A stretch of 64,000 nucleotides of DNA from an uncultured Luminiphilus sp. (GTDB lineage: Bacteria > Pseudomonadota > Gammaproteobacteria > Pseudomonadales > Halieaceae), in contig CALSMP010000017.1 of the NCBI GenBank assembly GCA_943787485.1, positions 44,739 through 108,738 on the forward strand, read 5' to 3'. The notes under the pieces are model-generated. The model worked only from the letters and a program-made list of their open reading frames with translations. It had not been told where the DNA came from and ran no database searches. Positions within the stretch are counted from its first letter, which is position 1, and each line of letters begins with the position of its first letter. The translations under genes and the position numbers were made by a program. Below are positions 39,126-49,052 of this stretch, one piece after another.

Positions 39126-39141
39126 ACTTGTACGGACAAAT
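39126..39141 (+). promoter_or_regulatory. Putative GntR operator 2
   Basis: ACTTGTACGGACAAAT, reverse orientation of the TTGTCCGTACAA core, 89 bp before the ATG of the TonB receptor. Confidence 0.6.
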
Positions 39142-39230
39142 GAGATAGACCGCCGATAGGTGATCCAATTCGTTCGTCTACCGGTATGCACGTTTTAGGT
39201 ATAAAACAACTGGTTACACAGGAGACGCCC

Positions 39231-41872
39231 ATGTCACTCAGAAACCGTTTGCAAGGCCAAACTTTCCCAAACAAAAAAGTACTTCCCGCCATCATCGCAG
39301 CGATTGCGGGCATCGGGGGCACCGCCCTCGCCCCGTCACAGGTAAGCGCCCAACTCGAAGAAGTCGTGGTGACCGCTCGAGCCCGTAGCGAATCCCTGCA
39401 GGACGTCCCCAGCACCGTGACGGCCTTTACCTCGGGTCAGATCCGGGACATGGGCATCTCGCGGGCCGAAGACTTCATTTCTCAGACCCCTGGGGTGAGT
39501 TTTGTAAACACTGTAGAGACCGGCGATTCGTCGGTTTCGATCCGCGGTATCAACGGCGCACGAGACGCTGAGACCAACTTCGCCCTAATCATTGACGGAG
39601 TCCTTTACGTCAATACCTATGCCTTCAATAGAGAATATGCTGACCTGGAGCAGATCGAAGTGCTGAAGGGCCCACAAGGCGCCCTTTACGGCCGATCGGC
39701 TGCTGCTGGTGCTGTCATTATGTCAACAAAACGGCCCTCGGACGAGTTTGAAGCGCTCATACGCGGCAGCTATGGGGAATACAGCACGGCAACTGGCATG
39801 GTGTCGCTCGCTGGCCCGCTTGGTGACAACGTCGCCGGCCGACTGACCGTAGACTACCGATCCACTGATGGATTCCTTACCAACGACTATCTTAATGCCG
39901 ATGTGGTCAACGACTCTGAGAACTATGGCATCAGCGGTCGATTGGTTTTTGATCCATCAGATGATCTGAGTATCGATACCAAGCTTCGTTACGCAGAGGC
40001 CGAAGGAGCGTCCATCGCTTTTAACGCTGCGTTTGAGATCCCTACCTTTGCCAACTTGTTTGGCGCAGGATGCGATGTGTTCTGCCTAGCAACCACACCT
40101 GGCTACGAGTCCTTTTACCAGGACGTAAACAGCCATGATTTCGTTTTCAGCCCGAACATGCGTCCTTACAACGAGCAGGAGACGCTCGAGTTTTCAATTA
40201 AAGCCGATTACGAGATGGACATGGGGACTCTGACCGCGTGGGCATTGTATAGTGACGTGGAGCAGTATTTTGTTGCTGATGGTACATCGGGAGCCTTCGG
40301 CTTCTACGGAGGCGACAGTGCCTGCATTTCATCTCTGCAAGCGCTTCCTGGTTTTACCCCAGACTCATCTCGGGAAGGCTATCCAGGGTTTGCCCCGCCT
40401 GTACCACTTCAGGCACCCGCCTTTAACTTTGGCTCCGGGCAACTTGGCGTTGACAATGTGTTACCGCCTTACAGCCCAACCGCCTGTGACGGCTATCAAT
40501 ACCAAGAACGTAATCAGGAAGACCTTTCATTTCAGCTCCAGCTGACATCCAGTAGTGATCAGAGATTGCGTTGGCAGGTGGGTGCTTACTTCCTTGACAT
40601 TGATCGCACAGTGGGCGTCGCCCAACTTCGGGACGACGGTACTCAGAACTTCCCCCTAACTTTCGTGAACCAATACACCGATGCTTTGGTGCTGGATAAC
40701 TTCGAGACCACCGTTTGGGCTGGCTTTGGTTCTATCAACTACGATTTAACTGACAGGATGGAACTATCGGTAGCACTTCGCTATGACAGGGAAGAGAGAG
40801 ACGTTACCAACCAGGTGCCTTCACCAGCTGACGGGTTCTTGTCTACAAACATCGATTACTGTGCCGGTCGCTGCACCCTGAACGGCCAGCCACTTAACGG
40901 CACGCCGTGGAACCCTGCATTCATCACCAGCTTTGACACCTGGGAAGTGAGAGATTCTATTGGTAGCAGAAGCGCTACTTTTTCCGAATGGCAGCCCAAG
41001 GTTAGTCTGACTTGGGATATGACAAGCAATACAACCCTGTTTGGGAGTTGGGGCGTTGGATTCAAGACGGGTGGATTCAACAACCTAGGCGGCACAGAGA
41101 CCGTACAAGCGTTTATCGTTGATGCAGGCGCAGCGTTGGTAGCTCCACCAGAGGTCTACGACAAAGAGACGTCGAGCGCCTTCGAGGTTGGTTTTAGAAC
41201 CTCGCTCTTGGACAACCGCCCTAAACATAAACGGTGCCGCGTTCTACACCGAAGTCGACGATATGCAGTTTTTCGAGTTCTTCGTTGGTCCCTTCGGCTT
41301 GCTACGTACTGTTGAAAACATCGATGAGGTAACACTGCAAGGCTTCGAGTTGAGTGGTGCATGGGCAATCACGGATAATCTGCGCCTTGATGCCGGCTAC
41401 AGCTCGGTGGACGGGGGAAATTGACAAAAACAGCATCCGGCCCTACACCGCAGGCAATGAGGTGCCCAATAACGCCGAATTTACGGCGAATGTCGGTCTC
41501 CAGTGGACGCAACCCATAGGTAACCTTGAGTTGATAGCGCGTGTCGAATATGCGCACCAAGGCGAGACTTGGTATCACGTGGTGCAGGATGACATTGTAC
41601 CGGCGACACTGTTCGGCGGTGGTCCATGTAGTGACGGATCGGCGCTAGATGGAGTCTGCGGTGAGTTCAGCCAAACAAAGGTAAATGACTATGGCATCAC
41701 CAATGTTAGGCTTGGTATTGGCTCGGACAACTGGCGGGTTACCGCATACTCCCGCAATGTCTTTGATGAGGAGTATGTTGCGGAAGTAATCATGGCTCCG
41801 GAATTTGGAGGCGCCTTTGTGCACCCAGGTCAGGTACGAATGAGCGGCGTTGAAGTAGAGATTAACTTCTAA
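39231..41872 (+). CDS. TonB-dependent outer-membrane receptor, two frameshifts
   Basis: Start ATG 39231 with GGAGACGCCC upstream. Signal peptide ends near VSAQ, followed by the TonB box QLEEVVVTARARSESLQDVP. The plug has SVSIRGINGARDAETNFA and VLKGPQGALYGRSAAAGAV, then a beta-barrel. The frame breaks near 41220 and again near 41415 inside runs of C and G; the other frames resume with barrel sequence (NINGAAFYTEVDDMQFFEF; EIDKNSIRPYTAG) and end in VRMSGVEVEINF. Rejoined length about 880 residues. It imports a small substrate across the outer membrane. Its operator and place tie it to the catabolic island. Confidence 0.85.
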
Positions 41873-41889
41873 ACTGCAAAGGAATAAAA

Positions 41890-41917
41890 AAGCCGGGGCT
41901 ATCCCCGGCTTTTTTTG
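41890..41917. terminator. Bidirectional rho-independent terminator
   Basis: AGCCGGGG-CTAT-CCCCGGCT stem flanked by A-run on the left and T-run on the right. It sits between the convergent TonB receptor and hydantoinase B genes and should serve both. Confidence 0.88.
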
Positions 41918-41932
41918 CGCGTCTTTATTGAC

Positions 41933-43933
41933 TCACGCTGTCCTCTTTTTTGAACTCACTTTTGCTTTAGAAGACGATTTTGATTTGGCCACCACGCGCT
42001 TATTCTTCGAAGCGCTGCGTTTGACCTTCACGCTACCGCCCTTGCCAGCACCTCCTTCCAGCGCTTTGAGCGCCCAGGTTTGAAATTCGGGCTGTCGAGG
42101 CGGCTCAAGTCCCGTCTCCTTAAGGCACTGCTTTTTCAGGGTCGCGATATCGCCACCGCGGTCAAACATCGGAACCTTACCGCGCTTCTTGGCCATTTTC
42201 GCGCGCAGGGTTTGCGTGCGTTTGGCATTGACGGTGAGGTCATCATTCATCACAACACCGTATCGCTTTGCGCCCTCAACCGAGACCAATCCAGCCCTGA
42301 CATCGAACTCGACCCGCTCGGTCTCGCGCTTGAGAGGATCTCCACAGCCGCCACCGCCCCAGGTATTGAAGTAGAGGATATCGCCGGACCCAACCTCGAT
42401 TCGGTCGCACTTGCTAGGAAGGCGCTCTTGTGAGCCGTCGGTGCGCACCAGAATCTTTTCTGATCGTCGTCCGGGTTCGCCACCATTCACCCCCCAGGGG
42501 TAGGTCAGCCAGCGGTCATCATGAATTGATATGGTGCCTGGCTCGAGGAAGCAATAACCCATGCGAAGACCATTACCACCCCGGTTATAACCCGCACCGC
42601 CACTGTCGATGATGGTCTCGTAGGTCTCGATGCGAAGTGGGAAGTAACTCTCCAGAAATTCGTTGGGTACGTTGGTAAAGCTTGGCCACAGGGAGTGGCC
42701 GTCGGGACCATCACCGGAAGGCTTGCCGGGAATACCCCCAAAACCGATCGAGTAGAGTTGATACCACTCCCCGTCCTTGTCATACCCCGAATACATGAAG
42801 TGAGGACTGTCTGAGAAACCGGCACCCGCGAGAAAGTCAGGATCACCCTGTCCGAGCAGACCGCCCAACACGTCAAAAATACGCCCAAGCGCGTGAGTTC
42901 GGCACGAAAGCGCAGCGGGCTCTCGAGGCTTCAAAAGCGTTCCGTGAGGGATACGCACCTCCATCAGATCGTAGAAGCCGTCGTTGAACATAATCTGCGG
43001 ATCAAACACCATGATCATGTAAACCCCGCAGAACATCTTGAACATCTCTTCATTGAGATAAAAATTGATGGAACTGATCGACTGGGGATCTGTGCCTTCA
43101 AAATCAAAGATGACTTTGTCTTTCTCACGCCACATGGCGCACTTGATTTTGTACGGGCCCATACCGAGACCGTCATCGCAAATATAATCCTCAAAGTGCT
43201 GCTTTTTCTCTGGCACAGTGTTTTTTATGAGCTTACTCATCGCACGCTTGTTGCGGTCAAGCAATTCATCCAGGGCCGAATAAAACGTGTCATCACCGAA
43301 CCGCTCGGACATTTCAATCACCCGCTTTTCTGCGGTCCGAATAGCCGCTACCAGAGCATTGAAATCGCTGCGGTTCCAGTTGGGCATTCGGCAGTTGTGT
43401 AGGATTAGCTCGAGCAAATCTGTTTGTAACTCATCATTTTTGTAGATCTTGGTTGGCGGTATCCGAATACCCTCCTCAAAAATCTCCCGTGCGTCAGTGG
43501 GCAGACTACCCGGCACCTTGCCACCCACGTCAGTCATGTGGCCGAACATCGCGGCGTAGGCAATGAGACGACCATCTTTAAAGATGGGCCTCAGCAGAAG
43601 CCAGTCATTGATGTGGCTGATCGCACCATTACAGGCATAGGGGTCGGTGGTCAGAAACAGATCACCCTCTTCGATAGTGCCGTCATAGGCTTCCTTAAAA
43701 CCGTGAATAAAGCTGCCGAACTGACCCACGACCATTTTGCCCTCGAGATTGGCAATCATGGGGAATTCGTCGTGTTGCTCGCGGATTCCCGGTGACATCG
43801 CCGTTCGGAAGAGTACGGCATCCATCTCGTAACGCGCATTCATCATGGCGTTTTCGATGATGTCTAGCGTAATGGGGTCTATGTCCTTTCGCTTGAACTT
43901 CTTGCTGTTTGTTTCAACAATGGTTGCTGGCAT
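41933..43933 (-). CDS. Hydantoinase B/oxoprolinase family protein
   Basis: 666 residues. HyuB-type subunit: DPITLDIIENAMMNARYEMD, EGDLFLTTDPYACNGAISHINDW, then SGGAGYNRGGNGLRMGY and YFNTWGGGGCGDPL. With HyuA it forms ATP-dependent ring-opening or carboxylating enzymes (N-methylhydantoinase, 5-oxoprolinase, acetone/acetophenone carboxylase). The last 35 residues are an unusual Lys/Ser-rich tail (KVKRSASKNKRVVAKSKSSS...). Directly after hyuA (15 bp). The substrate cannot be told; N-methylhydantoin is one possibility given the nearby N-carbamoylsarcosine-amidase-like gene. Confidence 0.88.
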   Translation of the reverse strand: MPATIVETNSKKFKRKDIDPITLDIIENAMMNARYEMDAVLFRTAMSPGIREQHDEFPMIANLEGKMVVGQFGSFIHGFKEAYDGTIEEGDLFLTTDPYACNGAISHINDWLLLRPIFKDGRLIAYAAMFGHMTDVGGKVPGSLPTDAREIFEEGIRIPPTKIYKNDELQTDLLELILHNCRMPNWNRSDFNALVAAIRTAEKRVIEMSERFGDDTFYSALDELLDRNKRAMSKLIKNTVPEKKQHFEDYICDDGLGMGPYKIKCAMWREKDKVIFDFEGTDPQSISSINFYLNEEMFKMFCGVYMIMVFDPQIMFNDGFYDLMEVRIPHGTLLKPREPAALSCRTHALGRIFDVLGGLLGQGDPDFLAGAGFSDSPHFMYSGYDKDGEWYQLYSIGFGGIPGKPSGDGPDGHSLWPSFTNVPNEFLESYFPLRIETYETIIDSGGAGYNRGGNGLRMGYCFLEPGTISIHDDRWLTYPWGVNGGEPGRRSEKILVRTDGSQERLPSKCDRIEVGSGDILYFNTWGGGGCGDPLKRETERVEFDVRAGLVSVEGAKRYGVVMNDDLTVNAKRTQTLRAKMAKKRGKVPMFDRGGDIATLKKQCLKETGLEPPRQPEFQTWALKALEGGAGKGGSVKVKRSASKNKRVVAKSKSSSKAKVSSKKRTA

Positions 43934-43948
43934 CTTCGGTCTCCCCTA

Positions 43949-46009
43949 TCACGCAGATGGTGCGATGAGTATGTTGCCGAACTGGTCGACGTTGCCGGTA
44001 TGGCCTGAGAGGATCACTGACGTGGAGTCCATCTCCAGAACTATCGCCGGGCCCTCTATCTTATTGCCGGCTTTGAGTTTGTCGCGCCGATAAAGCGTCG
44101 CCTGCATGTCCTTGCCCTCCATGAACACCGTAGATTTCCCAATAACCGCGCCCGCTGCAGGGGTTCTGGATCCGGATTTGGGCAAACGCCTAGCTTCAAT
44201 TTCAGCACTCTTTCCCTGCGCAACCGCGCGGAGGTTGACAATCTCCTTGTCGGCGTCCAGTGCGAAGGTAAACAACTGCTTGTGCATCTCGTCAAAGGGA
44301 TCTCCGATGACCGACAGATCACCCTTCTTCAGTGCCTTGAGGTCAAAATCGACCGTCAGCTGGAGGCCCTGGCCCTGGTAGCGAATATCTGCCTGGCAAG
44401 CCACAGTGCACTCTCTTGGCGGGACCCCCTGTTTGTAGAGCGTCTTCAGGGCTTGATCCGCCAACTTGCCATAGATATTCATGAGTTCATCTGTGGTGGT
44501 ATCGGCAAACCGTCGGATAAAGGTACGAGAGGCTTCATCACGCACCCGGGTAGTGGCATCACCATAGGCGCAAAGAACACCCGGACCGGGCGGGATAATC
44601 ACGGGCCAGCTATTCATCAGTTTACCCAGCGCGTTGGCGTGCAGTGGCCCCGCACCGCCAAAGCCAATCAGCGCAAAATCCCGCGGGTCATAGCCTTGTT
44701 CGACCGACACCAGGCGCAAGGCGCCGTACATGTTTTCGTTGACGATATCGATAATCCCGGCGGCGGCTCGCTTGACTGAAATTCCCAGGGCCTTGGCAAC
44801 AGGCCTGATAGCCTTTTCAGCCAAATCCTTGCGGATTTCCATGTCACCACCCAGCCTGACCTCACTGGGGAGATAGCCGAGCACCACATTGGCATCAGTT
44901 ACCGTTGGCAGCGTACCCCCTTTATTGTACGCGGCGGGTCCGGGTTCTGCTCCTGCGCTGTCAGGTCCAACCCGAAGTGCGCCCGTTAATTCGGGCACGT
45001 GAGCGATCGAGCCGCCCCCTGCGCCCACCGTTCGGACATCGACCGACGAGGCGCGAACAGTGACGTCACCAACCGTGGTTTCGCGACGCAATTGCGCTTT
45101 GCCATCCTGAACAAGAGCCACGTCTGTCGAGGTACCGCCCATGTCGAAGGTTAGAAGATCGTTGAATCCGGCTTGGCGGGCGACCCAAACAGCACCCGAT
45201 ACACCCCCGGCGGGACCGCTCATTAGCAAGTTAACCGGAAGCGACTCAGCAACCTTCGCCGATGCCATACCCCCATCAGATCGGAGGATATTTAACTGCA
45301 CGCCTTTATTGCTCTTCTTGAGCTTCTTCTCAAGATTCTTAACGTACTCCGCGACCTTGGGGCGCACAAAGGAATTGGCCACGGTCGTGATGGTGCGCTC
45401 ATATTCCTGCATCTCGGGGACAACCGTCGAGGACAGGGAGATGGGAATGCCCGGAAGCACTTGTTTGGCAACTCGCTCCACAGCCTTTTCATGGGCGGGG
45501 TTGGCATAAGAATTGATCAGTGAAACCGTTAGCGCCTCGATATTCTCGTCTTTTAGCCGCTCGAGCTCTTTTTTAAGGGCTTTTGTATCCAGCGTTCTCA
45601 CCGCTTTCCCGTCAGCACCCATTCGCTCGTCGGCCTCGATCGTGCAGGCGAGCGGCGCCAGCGGCGCGCTCTTATTGTAAATTACCCAGCCGCCTAGGCC
45701 GCCGGGTACATAGGATCGTGCGATCTGAAGAACCTGCCTATATCCTTTGGTGGTCACCAGTCCAACTTTTGCGCCCGACCCGGTTAGCACAGTGTTGGTA
45801 GCCACAGTTGTGCCGTGCATTACCTGGGTAATTTCCTTGGGATCAATCCCCGCATTGCCACAAACCCGGCTGATGCCATTCATCACGCCAATCGACGAAT
45901 CAGACGGCGTGCTAGGGACTTTTGCTGTGTGGATATCACCACTGGATTCGTTTACTAAAATCAGGTCGGTAAAGGTACCACCAACGTCCACGCCTAATCG
46001 GTAGGTCAT
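43949..46009 (-). CDS. Hydantoinase A/oxoprolinase family protein
   Basis: 686 residues, ATP-binding subunit of actin-like fold. Phosphate loop GVDVGGTFTDLILV at the start, and LLTFDMGGTSTDVALV, AGGGSIAHV, GFGGAGPLHA further on. Partner of the following HyuB gene. The divergent CoA-transferase at 46226 shares a 216-bp promoter region that contains GntR operator-like site 46115-46130. Confidence 0.9.
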   Translation of the reverse strand: MTYRLGVDVGGTFTDLILVNESSGDIHTAKVPSTPSDSSIGVMNGISRVCGNAGIDPKEITQVMHGTTVATNTVLTGSGAKVGLVTTKGYRQVLQIARSYVPGGLGGWVIYNKSAPLAPLACTIEADERMGADGKAVRTLDTKALKKELERLKDENIEALTVSLINSYANPAHEKAVERVAKQVLPGIPISLSSTVVPEMQEYERTITTVANSFVRPKVAEYVKNLEKKLKKSNKGVQLNILRSDGGMASAKVAESLPVNLLMSGPAGGVSGAVWVARQAGFNDLLTFDMGGTSTDVALVQDGKAQLRRETTVGDVTVRASSVDVRTVGAGGGSIAHVPELTGALRVGPDSAGAEPGPAAYNKGGTLPTVTDANVVLGYLPSEVRLGGDMEIRKDLAEKAIRPVAKALGISVKRAAAGIIDIVNENMYGALRLVSVEQGYDPRDFALIGFGGAGPLHANALGKLMNSWPVIIPPGPGVLCAYGDATTRVRDEASRTFIRRFADTTTDELMNIYGKLADQALKTLYKQGVPPRECTVACQADIRYQGQGLQLTVDFDLKALKKGDLSVIGDPFDEMHKQLFTFALDADKEIVNLRAVAQGKSAEIEARRLPKSGSRTPAAGAVIGKSTVFMEGKDMQATLYRRDKLKAGNKIEGPAIVLEMDSTSVILSGHTGNVDQFGNILIAPSA

Positions 46010-46114
46010 GACTAGCCTCCTTACGCTAGGTTTTTTTAGTCACCCACACCTGGTGCCTTGAATCCCTGTGTTGACGTTCCGAAGAACACTAGCCCTGCGA
46101 AGAGCCTCTGACAC

Positions 46115-46130
46115 AATTGACCGGACATTT
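46115..46130 (+). promoter_or_regulatory. Putative GntR operator 3
   Basis: AATTGACCGGACATTT, two mismatches from the perfect palindrome at 54724-54739. Central in the divergent region between hydantoinase A (minus) and a CoA-transferase (plus). Confidence 0.5.
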
Positions 46131-46225
46131 GATGCAAGATACTGTTGCCATCCGAAAGATGCACCAAAGCGGCACTGTGCGCAAGGCACTTTCGCGCTTC
46201 AAGCTGAACAACTGCGGAGATTGTG

Positions 46226-47410
46226 ATGGACAAACCGTTAGCGGGAATCCGCGTACTCGCCATTGAGCAATTTGGGGCCGGGCCGTATGGCTCGATGTAC
46301 CTTGCCGAACTTGGGGCTGAGGTCATCAAAATCGAAAACCGCGCCACAGGGGGCGACCCCTCACGACAATCTGGCGCGATAACCCTGGATTCGGACGACA
46401 GCGCGTATTTTCAAGCGTTCAACCTCTCAAAAAGGAGCGTCACCCTCAATCTGAAGGACCGTCAGGGTAAGGAATTATTCGAAAAACTGGTCGAAACTGC
46501 TGACGTGGTATGGAATAACCTGAGAGGCAGTCAGCCGGCCAAATTGGGTCTCGATTACAACACCCTGAAAAACATCAAGCCCAGCATTATTTGTACCCAT
46601 ATTTCGGCCTATGGCCGGGACAACGATCGCGCAGACTGGCCGGGTTACGACTACCTGATGCAGGCGGAGTGCGGATTTCTGGGTTTAACAGGCGAACCCG
46701 ATTCCCCACCGTCTCGATTTGGTCTATCCATGATCGACTTTATGACCGGGGTGGTCGCTGCCTTAGGTTGTGTGGCAGCACTGTTGGGCCGAGATCGCCA
46801 AGGCGGCCGTGATGTTGATGTGAGCTTGTTCGATGTCGCACTGCACCAACTGACCTACCCCGGCACGTGGTATATGAATCACGGCATCGAGACCGATCGC
46901 GTCGCTCGCTCGGCCCATCCTTACAATACCCCAGTGCAGCTTTTCAAAACCGCAGACGGTTGGATTTTCCTAATGTGCATGACCCAGAAATTTTGGGAGC
47001 TGCTGGCAGATCTTATCGGACACCCCGAATTAAAAAGCGACTCACGGTTTGTCTCGATGAGCGATCGGGCGGCGAACCGCTCGGTCCTTACTAAGGAGCT
47101 GGATGCAATTTTATCGACGCAGTCAACGGATCATTGGTTCGGCATACTCCAAACTAATATCCCGGTCGCACCGGTAAATACGCTATCAGAGGCGCTGAAC
47201 AACCCCTTCGTTGCAAGTAACGGCATGCGACAAAATCTTGCCCATCGCACAGTCGGGAATTATCAGGCCCTCAGTAATCCCATCAAGCTGGACAACCACA
47301 GACTGAGCACTGCCTGCGGTAGCGGTCTGGGCGCTGACAACGACAGTGTGCTTGGCCAAGAATTGTCTGTAGAAGACCTTGAGGCATTGAGAGCCAGCGG
47401 GGTCATCTAG
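46226..47410 (+). CDS. CaiB/BaiF family III CoA-transferase
   Basis: 394 residues from ATG 46226 (GGAG six bases upstream). Family blocks: RVLAIEQFGAGPYGSMYLAELGAEVIKIE, LNLKDRQGKELFEKLVETADVVWNNL, DYLMQAECGF with the catalytic Asp, and DVSLFDVALHQLTYPG. Third CoA-transferase of the island; its N-terminus differs from the other two, so it probably has a different acid partner. Convergent with the hydrolase gene at 47435. Confidence 0.88.
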   Translation: MDKPLAGIRVLAIEQFGAGPYGSMYLAELGAEVIKIENRATGGDPSRQSGAITLDSDDSAYFQAFNLSKRSVTLNLKDRQGKELFEKLVETADVVWNNLRGSQPAKLGLDYNTLKNIKPSIICTHISAYGRDNDRADWPGYDYLMQAECGFLGLTGEPDSPPSRFGLSMIDFMTGVVAALGCVAALLGRDRQGGRDVDVSLFDVALHQLTYPGTWYMNHGIETDRVARSAHPYNTPVQLFKTADGWIFLMCMTQKFWELLADLIGHPELKSDSRFVSMSDRAANRSVLTKELDAILSTQSTDHWFGILQTNIPVAPVNTLSEALNNPFVASNGMRQNLAHRTVGNYQALSNPIKLDNHRLSTACGSGLGADNDSVLGQELSVEDLEALRASGVI

Positions 47411-47434
47411 GCGCCTGCTAGCACTATGGCGTGC

Positions 47435-48238
47435 TTAGTACTTGCCAAGAAAGTCGAAAAGGATGTTGCAGAAGGCTATTTTTTCTTCCTTGCCCGCCAC
47501 CACGTGAGCCACTTGATCCATCGTCACGCCAACGCCATTGGGCAAACCCTGTTCGAGCGGTAGTGTTGTTCTCGGACCGGTAATCACATCCTGACCCGCA
47601 TGCACGACAAGTGTGGGGGCTGCGATCTCTCCAAGATGAGGCCGGATATCGTGGCCGAGGCAGGCCTGGATAAAGCGAAGGTGCGCCGGTATGCGACCCT
47701 CGAGATTACCCCAAACTCCTTCACTGCCTAGAAGCTTGTCGCGATACGCGTTGTAGTAATCAGGCCTGAAGGAATAAGAGGCGACCATCGACTGGAATGC
47801 CGCAAAACCCGCGTGCTCGTGCATATCGCCAAAGGCGCGAAGCTGATCAGCAAGCATGGGATCGGCCCAGGTCCAGCAACCCATATTGACCATGCAGCGA
47901 ACCAGATCGGGGCGCTTCAAGGCGACCCATTGGCCTATACACGCGCCCATACCCACAAGCCCAACGAAGTAGACTGACTTCATGTTCAAATGATCTAACA
48001 GGGCGGCTATATCGTCTGCAAAAAGCTCGGTCGAGGGCGTCATCGAGAGATCGTCGGTGGATTCACCGATTCCCCGATAATCGATGATTACGGTCTGATA
48101 GCTATCCGTCATGCCCCGAGCAAGATAGTGATGGCGACCGTGACAAAAGGTGTCCCAGCCTCCAATATAAACAGCAGGCGGGCCCTCTCCGTGCACCTCG
48201 TAGTACATCTGATGACCATTAATGGACGCAGTCGGCAT
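47435..48238 (-). CDS. Alpha/beta-hydrolase-fold protein without canonical nucleophile
   Basis: 267 residues. Alpha/beta-hydrolase landmarks: oxyanion region YIGGWDTF, IIDYRGIGESTDD, acid in HAGQDVITGPRT and His in DQVAHVVAGKEE. The nucleophile elbow, normally GHSMGG, reads VGLVGMGACIG with no Ser, Cys or Asp in place. It may be a non-hydrolytic member, or an enzyme using only part of the triad. It lies 120 bp downstream of the isochorismatase-fold gene and likely shares its transcript. Confidence 0.75.
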   Translation of the reverse strand: MPTASINGHQMYYEVHGEGPPAVYIGGWDTFCHGRHHYLARGMTDSYQTVIIDYRGIGESTDDLSMTPSTELFADDIAALLDHLNMKSVYFVGLVGMGACIGQWVALKRPDLVRCMVNMGCWTWADPMLADQLRAFGDMHEHAGFAAFQSMVASYSFRPDYYNAYRDKLLGSEGVWGNLEGRIPAHLRFIQACLGHDIRPHLGEIAAPTLVVHAGQDVITGPRTTLPLEQGLPNGVGVTMDQVAHVVAGKEEKIAFCNILFDFLGKY

Positions 48239-48358
48239 AGAGTTCTCCCTTCAGTTATCAAAAACGCACGCTGGGCGTGCCATAGAGCAATGTGAAGCAG
48301 CGTTACACGAGGCTGGATAGTAACGGGAAGTAATGGCTGGCGTCTCAAAAAATCCGGA

Positions 48359-48979
48359 TTACGCCTCGCGTTTGTCCAGATAAGCCAGTACCTGCTCAAG
48401 CGTCGTGACATCGGCGTAACGTCGTCCGACATCCCGTAAGTTACTGTCGTGAGCCTCCATATCCTGATCGCCGCAACAATCTTCGGGAACGATGGTGCGA
48501 TACCCCGCCGAAAAGCTGTCGACTATGGAGGCGCGAACACAACCAGACGTTGTGCAGCCGGTAATAATGGTGGTGTCTATACAGTGGGTGACCAACCAAG
48601 GCTTCAATGGAGTTTCATAAAAAATGGATGGCGCTGTTTTAATAAACTCAAAGACATAATCATCGCTAACCCTCGGGTCCAATTCGGTACATCGGTGGCC
48701 GTGATAAAAACTGCCGTCGTACAACGTGTCGATTTTCCAGTAAGTCATTTCGTCGGGCCCGCCCCAGGACACCCGGCACGCCGCAGCGGGGATTCCCTTT
48801 TCCTTGCAGACCCCTAGCAAGTGTGCAGTGTTGTCAACTGCACGCTGAATAAATGGACTTTTGCCTATTGGACTCACGCCATCCGTGAACCCCAACTGAA
48901 AATCCACCATGATCAGCGCGGGTCTCTCACCAAAACCGATCTCGCGCTGGCCGTAACCTGCTTTTTCGAAATTATCCAT
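48359..48979 (-). CDS. Isochorismatase-fold cysteine hydrolase (N-carbamoylsarcosine amidase-like)
   Basis: 206 residues from ATG 48979; the frame is open further upstream, but the divergent gene at 49053 argues for this start. Catalytic triad: Asp in IMVDFQLGF, Lys in EFIKTAPSIF, Cys in GCTTSGCVRAS with the preceding cis-peptide. The GFGERPALIMVDFQLGFTD start is typical of N-carbamoylsarcosine amidase relatives. It could hydrolyse the product of the hydantoinase A/B pair; this link is inference. Divergent from a second isochorismatase gene. Confidence 0.85.
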   Translation of the reverse strand: MDNFEKAGYGQREIGFGERPALIMVDFQLGFTDGVSPIGKSPFIQRAVDNTAHLLGVCKEKGIPAAACRVSWGGPDEMTYWKIDTLYDGSFYHGHRCTELDPRVSDDYVFEFIKTAPSIFYETPLKPWLVTHCIDTTIITGCTTSGCVRASIVDSFSAGYRTIVPEDCCGDQDMEAHDSNLRDVGRRYADVTTLEQVLAYLDKREA

Positions 48980-49052
48980 GACATGGTCTCCAACGTTGGG
49001 CATGCCTGCAATATGACGTAAGATGGCGCTCCAATACAAGGAGTCTTGGCCA

